Assembly: GCA_947589575.1 (NCBI GenBank)
Contig: CANQBM010000007.1
Location: 24,767-88,766 of the forward strand
Length of the DNA stretch: 64,000 nt
Direction of reading: 5' to 3'
Source of the DNA: an uncultured Clostridia bacterium
GTDB lineage: Bacteria > Bacillota > Clostridia > Oscillospirales > Acutalibacteraceae
This document shows positions 38,616 to 48,041 of the stretch, piece by piece. Numbering within the stretch: position 1 is the stretch's first letter; each line of letters opens with the position of its first letter. Below the pieces are notes generated by a model. The model had not been told where the DNA came from. It saw nothing but the letters and a program-made list of their open reading frames with translations, and did not search any database. Position numbers and translations under genes: made by a program.

Positions 38616-39986
38616 CTACTCCTCCACTAATGCTGAAAAAGCGTCTCGGATATTTCGTACAGGAATAATATCCATATTAATTTTCAAATCTTTTGTCAGC
38701 GCTTTATAGTTATGAAACGGTATAATACATTTTTCAAAACCGAGTCTGTATGCCTCGGAAACTCTTTGTTCACAGTTGCTTACAGCTCTGATTTCGCCCG
38801 CAAGTCCAACTTCGCCGAACGCAAGTATTTTATCCCCTACCGCTTTATCTTTGAGTGACGATACAAGCGCAAGGGCAACTGTCAAATCGGCGGCAGGCTC
38901 GTCAAGCCTTAATCCTCCGACAACATTTATATACGCATCCATATTGTTAAAGAAATATCCTGCTCTTTTTTCAAGAACCGCAATAAGCATGCTCATTCTG
39001 TTATAATCAAATCCAGTGCTCATTCTTCTCGGAGTACCGAATCCTGTTGCACAGACAAGCCCCTGTACCTCGGCGAGTATCGGTCTTGTACCTTCCATCA
39101 CACACGCTACGCACGTTCCCGAAGTATTTTTCGGTCTGCCGGAAATCATCATAAGCGAAGGATTTAAAACCTCTTTTAAACCCTCTCCGGTCATTTCAAA
39201 GACGCCGATTTCATTTGTAGAGCCGAAGCGGTTTTTGACCCCTCTCAGTATTCTGTATGAATAATTTTTTTCGCCTTCAAAGTAGAGAACGGTGTCAACA
39301 ATATGCTCCAAAACCTTTGGACCTGCGATTGCGCCGTCCTTATTAACGTGACCTACAACCATAATCGGTATACCAAGTCCCTTTGCGGTGTGCATAAAAA
39401 TGTTTGTACATTCCCTGACTTGAGTAACCGAGCCAGCCGATGACGCAACTTCCTCATAAACCATTGTCTGAATTGAATCAATAATGACCAAATCAGGCTT
39501 TTCGTTTTTGATTGTTTCTACTATGACGGAAACATCTGTCTGGGTTAAAATAAACAGGTTATTAGTGGTAACGCCGAGGCGGTTTGCACGCATTTTTATC
39601 TGGGTTGCAGATTCCTCGCCGCTTACGTACAGAACTTTAAGGCTTTTGCCGAGATGCTGGCAAATCTGAAGAAGAATAGTGGATTTTCCGATTCCCGGAT
39701 CACCGCTGATAAGAATAAGACTGCCTAAAACAATTCCTCCGCCGAGAACACGGTCAAATTCATTATTGCCTGTTGATATACGCTTTTCAACATTTTCTGT
39801 TATATCATCAAGCGCCATTATTTGACTGACCGAAGAGCCGGTAATATTACTTTTTCCGAGAGATGTAGAATTCAAAAGTTCCTCATTCATAGTATTCCAC
39901 TGATTGCACCCTGGACATTTTCCAAACCACTTCGGTGATTCATAACCGCACTCGCTGCAAACATAAATAGGTTTTGATTTTGACAT
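38616..39986 (-). CDS. radA: DNA repair protein RadA
   Basis: CSECGYESPKWFGKCPGCNQWNT zinc finger; GDPGIGKSTILLQ; KNRFGSTNEIGVFEM. Confidence 0.97.
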   Translation of the reverse strand: MSKSKPIYVCSECGYESPKWFGKCPGCNQWNTMNEELLNSTSLGKSNITGSSVSQIMALDDITENVEKRISTGNNEFDRVLGGGIVLGSLILISGDPGIGKSTILLQICQHLGKSLKVLYVSGEESATQIKMRANRLGVTTNNLFILTQTDVSVIVETIKNEKPDLVIIDSIQTMVYEEVASSAGSVTQVRECTNIFMHTAKGLGIPIMVVGHVNKDGAIAGPKVLEHIVDTVLYFEGEKNYSYRILRGVKNRFGSTNEIGVFEMTGEGLKEVLNPSLMMISGRPKNTSGTCVACVMEGTRPILAEVQGLVCATGFGTPRRMSTGFDYNRMSMLIAVLEKRAGYFFNNMDAYINVVGGLRLDEPAADLTVALALVSSLKDKAVGDKILAFGEVGLAGEIRAVSNCEQRVSEAYRLGFEKCIIPFHNYKALTKDLKINMDIIPVRNIRDAFSALVEE

Positions 39987-40685
39987 TTATAACTCCTCAA
40001 CCAAATACTGTGAAAAACCGAGCATAATAGAATATGCAAGACTTCTTTGGTAATTGTCATCCTGTAATTTTTTATTTTCCTCACTATTGCTCATAAAACC
40101 GCATTCCACCATTACAGACGGAACCTCCGCTTTATAAAGCAAAAAATAGCTGTCATCGGATCTTTTATTCAATCTTGTATTATCTTTTTGAATATTTGAT
40201 TTTGTCACGTTAAGGATATTATCAGCGATAATTTTACTTTTATCATCATTTGGAGAATACCAAACCTGCATCCCCCACTCCTTTTCGTCATCAAAATGAT
40301 TTTGATGTATTGAAATCAGAGTGGCATTCTCAATGCTGTTTATAAAATCCATTCTGTTATACAGGTCTGAACGACCTTTTTCTTCCTCCTCGTTATAGAC
40401 GAGGTAATCGCCGTCACGCACCAAAAAGCTTGAAATCCCGCTTACCATAGCAAAGTCATAAAGAATAAGAGCAATACTCAAATTAATATCCTTTTCATAA
40501 GTATTATCCGTACCGACAGTTCCTACGTCAATACCTCCGTGACCTGCGTCAATTACAAGATTAACTCTGTCGCTGATAATACTGTTGTTATTGATTTCAA
40601 CAACCTCCCGCATTACATAATTAATGCCAATGCAGCTTACAAATGTAAAAATAAAAGTAAAGATAATAACGAGAATATTTTTCAT
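39987..40685 (-). CDS. cwlD: N-acetylmuramoyl-L-alanine amidase, CwlD-like
   Basis: Signal/TM; NLVIDAGHGGIDVGTVG, SIHQNHF, VMVECGFMSNSEENKKL. Confidence 0.8.
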   Translation of the reverse strand: MKNILVIIFTFIFTFVSCIGINYVMREVVEINNNSIISDRVNLVIDAGHGGIDVGTVGTDNTYEKDINLSIALILYDFAMVSGISSFLVRDGDYLVYNEEEEKGRSDLYNRMDFINSIENATLISIHQNHFDDEKEWGMQVWYSPNDDKSKIIADNILNVTKSNIQKDNTRLNKRSDDSYFLLYKAEVPSVMVECGFMSNSEENKKLQDDNYQRSLAYSIMLGFSQYLVEEL

Positions 40686-40749
40686 ACTATCACCGTTAAA
40701 TATCTATGATGTAATTATAACTTAATATACTAAAACTATCAAGGTTATA

Positions 40750-40778
40750 TTGCTTTTTTATAAATATAGATATATAAT
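40750..40778 (+). promoter_or_regulatory. Promoter of the D-2-hydroxyacid dehydrogenase gene
   Basis: TTGCTT - 17 nt - TATAAT. Confidence 0.55.
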
Positions 40779-40804
40779 TAATTAGAAATTAATGGAGTGA
40801 TTTT

Positions 40805-41767
40805 ATGAAAATTGTTAATATTGACGCCTGCACAACAAATCCCGGAGATTTAAGCTGGGACGGCATAAAAAGGCTTGGCGATTATACATACTATGACAGG
40901 ACATCTCCCAGCCAAATAATTGAAAGAGCAAAAGGCGCAAACGCGCTTATTGTAAATAAATCAATTATTACACAAGAAATACTTGACGCTCTTTCACCGG
41001 AGCTTGAATACATAGGATTGCAGTCAACAGGATATAATGTTGTTGACTGTGAATACGCTAAAAAACTTGGAATAACCGTTACCAACATCCCATCATATTC
41101 AACAAACGCTGTGGCTCAGCTTGTTTTTGCATTTATCTTGCAGATAACTAATGAGGTCACACTTCATTCGGATGCAGTTAAAAACGGCGAGTGGTGCGCC
41201 TGCCCAGACTTTTGTTTTTGGAAGAAACCTCTTACAGAGCTTGCCGGAAAGACAATAGGAATAATAGGATTCGGCTCTATAGGTCAAAGAGTTGCAAGAC
41301 TTTCGGAAGCATTTGATATGAAAGTCCTTGTCTATACACCGAGGCCAAAGGATAAGGGCGCTTTAAAATCCGTTGAGTTTACTGATATTGATACCCTTCT
41401 TTCTGAAAGCGACATTGTTACGTGCCACTGTCCGCTGACAGATGAAACAAAAGGACTTATCAACAAAGACACTATTGCTAAGATGAAAAAAACAGCTGTT
41501 TTTATCAATACCTCACGCGGACCTGTTGTAGATGAAAAGGCTCTTGCCGATGCTCTCAATAACGGTGATATTTTCGCTGCGGGACTTGACGTGCTTGAAA
41601 CAGAGCCCGCAAAAAAAGACAATCCCCTGCTTAAAGCGAAAAATTGTTATATCACTCCTCATATTGCCTGGGCGGCAAAAGAGACGCGCGCAAGACTGAT
41701 TAAAATACTTGAACAGAACCTTGAAGCGTATATAAACGGCGCTCCTCAGAATGTTGTCAACAAATAG
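40805..41767 (+). CDS. D-2-hydroxyacid dehydrogenase (NAD-dependent)
   Basis: GKTIGIIGFGSIGQRVA, NTSRGPVVDEKALADAL, GLDVLETEP, TPHIAWAA. Confidence 0.95.
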   Translation: MKIVNIDACTTNPGDLSWDGIKRLGDYTYYDRTSPSQIIERAKGANALIVNKSIITQEILDALSPELEYIGLQSTGYNVVDCEYAKKLGITVTNIPSYSTNAVAQLVFAFILQITNEVTLHSDAVKNGEWCACPDFCFWKKPLTELAGKTIGIIGFGSIGQRVARLSEAFDMKVLVYTPRPKDKGALKSVEFTDIDTLLSESDIVTCHCPLTDETKGLINKDTIAKMKKTAVFINTSRGPVVDEKALADALNNGDIFAAGLDVLETEPAKKDNPLLKAKNCYITPHIAWAAKETRARLIKILEQNLEAYINGAPQNVVNK

Positions 41768-41807
41768 CAGACTGGTATTTTTATAATTTTAAATTTTTAA
41801 ATAACTA

Positions 41808-41836
41808 TTGACTTTATCTTAAAAATCTATTATCAT
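41808..41836 (+). promoter_or_regulatory. Promoter of the tRNA-Leu pair
   Basis: TTGACT - 17 nt - TATCAT ending 11 nt before the tRNA. Confidence 0.65.
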
Positions 41837-41847
41837 ATCTGTTGCAC

Positions 41848-41934
41848 GCTGGTGTGGCGGAATAGGCAGACGCAAGGGACTTAAAATCCCTCGGTAGCAA
41901 TACTGTACCGGTTCAAGTCCGGTCACCAGCACCA
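41848..41934 (+). tRNA. tRNA-Leu (anticodon TAA)
   Basis: Acceptor GCTGGTG/CACCAGC, anticodon arm AGGGA-CTTAAAA-TCCCT, long variable arm, GGTTCAAGTCC, encoded ACCA. Confidence 0.96.
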
Positions 41935-41975
41935 TTTAAGGCATAGTATACGACGCGTTGTTACTATGCCTTAAA
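41935..41975. repeat. 14-bp perfect inverted repeat between the two tRNA-Leu genes
   Basis: TTTAAGGCATAGTA ... TACTATGCCTTAAA with a 13-nt loop. Confidence 0.85.
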
Positions 41976-41991
41976 TATTAAAAGTATATAT

Positions 41992-42078
41992 GCCGGCGTG
42001 ATGGAATTGGCAGACGTGCTGGACTCAAAATCCAGTCCTGGCAACAGGGTGCGGGTTCGACCCCCGCCGCCGGCACCA
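41992..42078 (+). tRNA. tRNA-Leu (anticodon CAA)
   Basis: Acceptor GCCGGCG/CGCCGGC, anticodon arm CTGGA-CTCAAAA-TCCAG, long variable arm, GGTTCGACCCC, encoded ACCA. Confidence 0.96.
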
Positions 42079-42116
42079 ATAACTTTTCTATTTAAAATAA
42101 ATAAATAAATAAATTA

Positions 42117-42149
42117 AAATATCATTCTAAAATAGAATGGTATTTTTTA
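42117..42149 (+). terminator. Terminator after the tRNA-Leu pair
   Basis: AATATCATTCTA-aaa-TAGAATGGTATTTTTTATT. Confidence 0.75.
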
Positions 42150-42211
42150 TTGCAAAATTTATTATAAAGCTAAACAGAAAAAAGAACGAGAAGCTTAAAG
42201 GAGTAATATAT

Positions 42212-42882
42212 ATGAATAATGTAAATATTACTGAAAAATTTGCTTTATGTATGTTAAAAGAAAAAAAAATTTATATTCAGAAAGGGTAAAACCGTATTTA
42301 ATTGCCTCTATGATAATAGAAATGTTGTTAAACGGAAACTTAGAAATTATCGATAAAGATAAAGTAGTTCTTTATGACAAAATGCCGACTATCAATTATA
42401 ATAAAAAATTATATGAGATTATGAAAGATATGAAAAAGGATAAAGTATCTTTAAGAATCATTCTTAGCTCCATTTGCTTTGGATTTTCAACTAAAAACTT
42501 AAAAAGTATAATAACTTTATTAAAAGACAGTATGGTGGAAAATGAGCTTATTACTCTGGAAACAAAAAAGGTATTACTTGGTTATAAAGAAGTAATAAAT
42601 GCGGACGAAAATAAATTTAAAGATACTATTGAAGAAATAAGAACAGAATTTTTGGAAAAAGGAAATTTAACAGAAGAGTCGATTTTATTAGCATCTTTGT
42701 TGAATTCTACAAAATTTTTGAAAAATATTTTCAATAATTATGAAAAAGAAAAATTAAATATGAGATTAGAAGAAATAAAAAATACAGAAATTGCAGAAAA
42801 AGTAAAGGTGGCACAAGCTACTATAAATACTATGAATGCCATAATAACTGCTATGATGGTAAATGCTGCAGGACCGGTATAA
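42212..42882 (+). pseudogene. GPP34 (GOLPH3)-like protein gene interrupted by a -1-type frameshift at an A9 tract
   Basis: AAGGAG + ATG at 42212 opens MNNVNITEKFALCMLKEKK, which runs to a stop; the -1 frame continues NLYSERVKPYLIASMIIEMLLNGNLEI... to 42882. Track ORF 42247..42882 is only the second part. Confidence 0.6.
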
Positions 42883-42929
42883 ATTTAATATTCAAAAGTT
42901 GTTATATTTCTTCCGTTAAGGTTAGGATA

Positions 42930-42968
42930 AAAAGCAGACTTGAAAGTTAAATATCAAGTCTGCTTTTT
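42930..42968. terminator. Bidirectional terminator
   Basis: AAAAAGCAGACTTG...CAAGTCTGCTTTTT. Confidence 0.88.
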
Positions 42969-43534
42969 ATTTTTTCATAAATTTCTACAATTTTGAATTT
43001 CGGAGTGTAGCCGTCGCTCACTAACTCCATTTCATCATCGGTAAGATAATCGCTCATTGACTTAGTACAGGCGGACAGACAGACTGACGGAAAAACTATA
43101 CACCACCAGTTGTGACCGCTCCCCTGCCCTAATTCAATTTTAACCGAATTATATATTCCGGCTGGCAATGTAAAGTCATCATATACTCTTGTGTCAAAAT
43201 ATTCTTTCTCCACCGTAACCTTTGATTTGTAATCATAACCGTTTTCTAAAATACATTTATTGCAAATATTTTCTATATAATCAATATTTTTTTCAGCTAT
43301 TTCAATATTTTCCTCAAGCGTTTTGCCGACGAACAAATCAGATGTATTTTCCAAAAAGTAATTTTTTACCTTCAGCTTTATGTCCTGATCCTCAGTTGAG
43401 TCGGAATTTGCTAATATGTGAAGCCTAAACACCTTATCACTAATATTTTCAGAGGTTGCGATTATCGGCTGAATAATACTTATTGAAAGCGTAAAAATCA
43501 TAAACAGCGCAATAAAAACCTTTGATATTTTCAT
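42947..43534 (-). CDS. spoIIR: Stage II sporulation protein R
   Basis: SIIQPIIA, VFRLHILANSDSTEDQDIKLKVKNYFL, LPAGIYNSVKIELGQGSGHNWWCIVFPSVC. Start 43534 (MKISKVF) or 43579. Confidence 0.95.
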   Translation of the reverse strand: MKISKVFIALFMIFTLSISIIQPIIATSENISDKVFRLHILANSDSTEDQDIKLKVKNYFLENTSDLFVGKTLEENIEIAEKNIDYIENICNKCILENGYDYKSKVTVEKEYFDTRVYDDFTLPAGIYNSVKIELGQGSGHNWWCIVFPSVCLSACTKSMSDYLTDDEMELVSDGYTPKFKIVEIYEKIKSRLDI

Positions 43535-43540
43535 AAAAAT

Positions 43541-43572
43541 AACCTGCCTTTCAAAATAATGATTGGCAGGTT
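43541..43572 (-). promoter_or_regulatory. Hairpin immediately upstream of the spoIIR start codon
   Basis: Minus strand AACCTGCC-16 nt-GGCAGGTT-ATTTTT-ATG; 3' arm includes the putative Shine-Dalgarno. Confidence 0.6.
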
Positions 43573-43581
43573 TTTCCATTT

Positions 43582-44202
43582 TTATACCTTAGCAAATTTT
43601 TCACCAAGTTCTTTAAGAGTAAATTTTCCGTTGCTTTGTTCGGTCAGCTTTTCGGAAATTGAATTAACAAGCTCTGTTTTAAGATTAAAATTTACGGTCA
43701 CTTTGTCTGTAAAGTCGCTGCTTTCAACATCGGCGCCGATTTCATTAAGAAGTATACACAGTCTGTCATAAAAGCTGTAATCAACTGATACAGACAGAAT
43801 TTTGCACGGTGCCATTGTAATTATATTTCCTGCTTGCACAGCAATTTTAGAGCCGTGAGAATATGCTCTGATAAGCCCGCCCGCGCCAAGCAGTGTTCCG
43901 CCGAAATATCTTGTTACAACAACGCATACGTCGACAAGATTTTCTTTCAACAAAACATCAAGAACAGGTACGCCTGCCGTACCGCTCGGTTCACCGTCGT
44001 CTGAAGAACGCTGAATATTATTTTCCCTTAAAACATATGCAGACACATTATGCGATGCGTCCCAGTGCTTTGATTTAATTGAGTTAATAAAGGCTGATGC
44101 CTCCTGCTGAGTCTTAACAGGCTTGACATATCCGATAAAACGTGATTTTTTTTCGACAAATTCATCGCGTGCCTCATATTCAACTGTTTTGTACTCCTTC
44201 AT
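43582..44202 (-). CDS. YigZ / IMPACT family protein
   Basis: EKKSRFIGYVKPV, SDDGEPSGTAGVPVLDVL, VVVTRYFGGTLLGAGGLIRAYS. Confidence 0.94.
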   Translation of the reverse strand: MKEYKTVEYEARDEFVEKKSRFIGYVKPVKTQQEASAFINSIKSKHWDASHNVSAYVLRENNIQRSSDDGEPSGTAGVPVLDVLLKENLVDVCVVVTRYFGGTLLGAGGLIRAYSHGSKIAVQAGNIITMAPCKILSVSVDYSFYDRLCILLNEIGADVESSDFTDKVTVNFNLKTELVNSISEKLTEQSNGKFTLKELGEKFAKV

Positions 44203-44214
44203 AAAATCACCGCA

Positions 44215-44246
44215 AAAAAGGGCAACGATAAACTACCGTTGCCCTG
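44215..44246 (-). terminator. Terminator of rpmE
   Basis: AGGGCAACG...CGTTGCCCTTTTTT on the minus strand. Confidence 0.85.
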
Positions 44247-44256
44247 ATTAAACAGA

Positions 44257-44460
44257 TTAGCCTTTTCTGGCATATCTCTTATTGAATCTGTCAACTCGTC
44301 CGCCTGTATCAACAAGCTTCTGCTTACCGGTAAAGAATGGATGACATTTTGAGCAGATATCAACTTTTAATTCACTTTTTGTGCTTTTTGTTTCATATGT
44401 CGCACCGCAGGCGCACTTAACAGTGCACGGAACATAATCAGGATGAATACCGTCTTTCAT
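44257..44460 (-). CDS. rpmE: 50S ribosomal protein L31
   Basis: [63 protein letters not shown]. Confidence 0.98.
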   Translation of the reverse strand: MKDGIHPDYVPCTVKCACGATYETKSTKSELKVDICSKCHPFFTGKQKLVDTGGRVDRFNKRYARKG

Positions 44461-44543
44461 TTACTTTCACCTCTTTGCAAGTAATGTAATTATGCGTTGA
44501 TATATTAACACAAGATATTGCAAAATGCAAGTATTTTTTTTAA

Positions 44544-47500
44544 TTATTTGTAATAGCACGGTCTGCCCAAATAAAAAGAATAGAGTATTGCTTCCTTAAC
44601 AGGCTTTTTAAGTGTGAGTGAAACAGCCTTTGCGTAAAACATAACTTGTTTTTTGTATCTGTCAAGAAGTTCGGCATCAGTGGTGACTCTGTCTGTTTTG
44701 TAGTCTAAGAGTACAAGCGCACCGTTTTCTTCAAACACACAGTCGGCTATACCCTGAACAAGAACAGAATCATCATATTCGGTATTATAAATTTCGCTCG
44801 CTTTGATAAAGGAAGATACTTTAAACTCCCTGTAAATTCTGTCCGATAAAAAAATTCTTTCAGCAAAAGCGCTGTTAAAGAAAGCGGAAAGTCTTTTTCT
44901 GTCAAGACTGTCAGCCTGCTCATTATTAATAAATCCGTTTTTTACAAGCCTTGATATTTCTTTTTCAAGATTATTCTTGGCGTTTTCATATGAACAAAAC
45001 TGCATAAACGTATGAATTGCCGTACCCCTCTGTGACGCAGTTAAACCTGTTTTATTCATAAACGCAGGTTTGGATGAGGTAATAAATTCAAAACCTGTTT
45101 CAAGGCTGTCAAGAGATGAAGCGGTAAGCTTTGAGGATACATTTTCCAGCTCTTTACGTTTGTATGAAAATGCCAGTTTATCATTAATTTCTGATATAAT
45201 ATTTTCGTCCGCACTCACATACTGAATATCAATTTTTTTATCCGATATTTCAATTTCATCGGTAATTTCTATTGAAAGAGGAAAATCGGAAGATTTTGCC
45301 TTAATTTCTCTGCCAACATAATCTCTTAAAATTTTACCGTTATTATGAAGAAGTGAAATCAGGAGAAATATATCAGCATCACATAAGGCTTTCCGTAACG
45401 AAGCGGGATTTATTTCATCATTAATTATATTTGATGAAAGGCTGTTCAGCCTGCTTTGCAGGTTTTCACAAGTAATGAAAGTGATAAACTGCTCCTTTGC
45501 TCTTGTCATCGCAACATACAAAACTCTGAGGTTTTCACTCATAAGCTCCGATGCGTTTTTATCTTTAATCACTGAATAAGGGATTGATTTATACTCATAC
45601 ATAAGCTCTTCATTATGGCACTTTATACCTAAGCCCAAGCTTGTATTGAGAAGCAGTTTTTCACTTAAATCACTTTTGTTGTACCTTCTGCCCGCTCCGG
45701 CAAAAATACATACCGGAAATTCAAGTCCTTTTGAATGATGGACAGACATAATTGTTACTGCATTACGGCCTCCGGCGCTTAATGAAGCGGATTCAACGCT
45801 TTTATCGGATGAAATTATTTTATCAATATACCTTATAAACGCCGTAAGTCCGACATTGACTCCTCTGTCAAAACCTTGCGCGAATGTAATCAGTTTAAGA
45901 ATATTCTGATATCTCTGCTCGGCATTTCCCATTGCGTTAATATAGGCAATAAGCCCCTTTTCCTCAACAATATACCTTATAAATCCCGCAACAGACATTG
46001 TAACGCTTATTTTTCTTAAACCGGTCAAATCATCAATAAACGCTCTGACCTTATCGCTTTTTGAATTATAAACACTTGAATAAAGGCTCTTACCTTTTGT
46101 ATCAACTCTTATTTGCGCCATTTCATCAGCAGAAAAAGCATAAAACGGAGACATCATTGTTGCAAGGAGCGGTATATCCTGCATCGGATTGTCAATCGCT
46201 CGAAACAGTGACATAATCATTTTAATCTCATTATTTTCAAAAAGATTTGTTGAATTGTCACATATTACCGGTATACCGTATTCCGTAAGAACTTCTGAAT
46301 AATCATTAATATGATTTTTAAGTTTTCGTAAAAGAATTACAAAATCTCCGTATTCAATCGGTCTGTATGTATCACCGTCTTTAATCAGTTCCTGCGAGTT
46401 GACTTTATTAATTATGGTTCGGGCAATATATGCCGCCTCTTTTTTATCGGTATCCTCCCCTTTTACGCCGTCAAGAATTTTTATCTGCGCTGCGGGCACG
46501 TCTGTATCATTATATTCTGCACCGCAGTTAAGATACTCTTCCTCGTTATAATCAAGCTCGCCAAGCTCCTCGCTCATTATATTTGAAAATACAAAATTAA
46601 CGTATGAACAAATATCTCGTCTGCTCCTGAAATTCTTATCAAGAATAATTTTTGAGTTTTTTTCATTATCATCATAATTATAGGACAAATATCTTTTTTT
46701 CTTTTCATTGAATATGTGGGGCATTGCAAGTCTGAAACGGTAAATGCTCTGTTTTATATCCCCCACTGTAAAAAGGTTTTTTCCGTTTGAAAGGTATGTA
46801 AAAAGAAGATCCTGCGCCTCGTTTGTGTCCTGATATTCGTCAACAAGTATTTCGTAAAATTCCGATGAGAGATTATCTGCAAGCTGTGTTTTAATAATTT
46901 TTCCGCTTTTATCAATATCAAACAGCAGGCTGATTGCAAAATGTTCTATATCAGAAAATGAATAGGCATTTCGCTCTCTTTTTTCAATCATCAGCCTGTC
47001 ATCAACCTCTTTAACAAGCTCTGTAAGGGCGCTGAGCTGCGCTGTAAGAGATTTCATATCTTCAGAATATTCTTTTGTATCAGAGACAGAAAACTGCAAA
47101 ATATCATCCGTGAGAATACCTTTATAAATATTTCTGTTATCCTTAAGTACAGCAGCTGTTCTGTTATCCGCTTTGCTTAAGGAAGGCATACGCGCAAAGC
47201 TTGCAGTACGTTCATAAATAAAATTATCCCATGATAAATCAAACGCTTTTTTAAATCGTAAAAATTCGGTTAAATCGTCCTCAAAAACTGCAAGCAGCTT
47301 TTCATTAAGCTTTTCGTCCTCAAAGGCGGTGAGCGATATATTTTCCTTAACAAGACTGATGCCTAAATCAAAGAGAGCGCTGATCTTAGAATTGATATAT
47401 TTATACCATATAGAATCTGTGAAAGAAATATCGGGATCATATTTTCTTACCGCATCATCAAGCCATATATACGGAAAAGGCTGGGCATATATAAATTTCA

Positions 47501-48041
47501 GAATTTTTTTAACCGCACTTATAAGCTGCTTATCATTGTTAGGCGAAGTAAAGGACTCTATCAGTAACATAAAATCCTTATCGTTCTTATCAAAGTAATT
47601 GTCAAGAACTTCATTTATAACAGTATCCTCCAAAAGCTGAAGTTCGCTGTCTTCAATAACAGAAAAATCCTGACTGATTGACAAATCATAGAAATGTTCC
47701 CTTACAAGATTAGTACAAAAGGAGTCAATAGTAGATATTTTTGCATTCGGCAAGAGAGATAACTGCCTTCTGTACAGATTTTCCGACGGATTTTCTTTAA
47801 TACAGGCGGTAAGCGATTTTGAAATTCTGTATCTCATTTCCGCTGCAGCGGCGTTAGTAAATGTTACAATGAGCAGTTTGTCAATATCAACAGGAGAATC
47901 CTTATCCGTAATTAAACGCTTAACCCTTTCAACAAGAACAGCTGTTTTGCCGGAGCCCGCGGCGGCGCTTACAAGAATATTTCTGTCTTTTGCGGTTATA
48001 GCGTCATTCTGTGCTTTTGTCCACTGGGGCATTATTACCAT
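44544..48041 (-). CDS. addA: Helicase-exonuclease AddAB, subunit AddA
   Basis: WTKAQNDAITAKDRNILVSAAAGSGKTAVLVERV; GDIKQSIYRFR; DYKTDRV nuclease motif. Confidence 0.97.
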   Translation of the reverse strand: MVIMPQWTKAQNDAITAKDRNILVSAAAGSGKTAVLVERVKRLITDKDSPVDIDKLLIVTFTNAAAAEMRYRISKSLTACIKENPSENLYRRQLSLLPNAKISTIDSFCTNLVREHFYDLSISQDFSVIEDSELQLLEDTVINEVLDNYFDKNDKDFMLLIESFTSPNNDKQLISAVKKILKFIYAQPFPYIWLDDAVRKYDPDISFTDSIWYKYINSKISALFDLGISLVKENISLTAFEDEKLNEKLLAVFEDDLTEFLRFKKAFDLSWDNFIYERTASFARMPSLSKADNRTAAVLKDNRNIYKGILTDDILQFSVSDTKEYSEDMKSLTAQLSALTELVKEVDDRLMIEKRERNAYSFSDIEHFAISLLFDIDKSGKIIKTQLADNLSSEFYEILVDEYQDTNEAQDLLFTYLSNGKNLFTVGDIKQSIYRFRLAMPHIFNEKKKRYLSYNYDDNEKNSKIILDKNFRSRRDICSYVNFVFSNIMSEELGELDYNEEEYLNCGAEYNDTDVPAAQIKILDGVKGEDTDKKEAAYIARTIINKVNSQELIKDGDTYRPIEYGDFVILLRKLKNHINDYSEVLTEYGIPVICDNSTNLFENNEIKMIMSLFRAIDNPMQDIPLLATMMSPFYAFSADEMAQIRVDTKGKSLYSSVYNSKSDKVRAFIDDLTGLRKISVTMSVAGFIRYIVEEKGLIAYINAMGNAEQRYQNILKLITFAQGFDRGVNVGLTAFIRYIDKIISSDKSVESASLSAGGRNAVTIMSVHHSKGLEFPVCIFAGAGRRYNKSDLSEKLLLNTSLGLGIKCHNEELMYEYKSIPYSVIKDKNASELMSENLRVLYVAMTRAKEQFITFITCENLQSRLNSLSSNIINDEINPASLRKALCDADIFLLISLLHNNGKILRDYVGREIKAKSSDFPLSIEITDEIEISDKKIDIQYVSADENIISEINDKLAFSYKRKELENVSSKLTASSLDSLETGFEFITSSKPAFMNKTGLTASQRGTAIHTFMQFCSYENAKNNLEKEISRLVKNGFINNEQADSLDRKRLSAFFNSAFAERIFLSDRIYREFKVSSFIKASEIYNTEYDDSVLVQGIADCVFEENGALVLLDYKTDRVTTDAELLDRYKKQVMFYAKAVSLTLKKPVKEAILYSFYLGRPCYYK

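Noticed and set aside
42095-42114. (AAAT)5 tandem repeat
   Set aside because: Real but short and in A/T-rich spacer; no evidence of function on its own.
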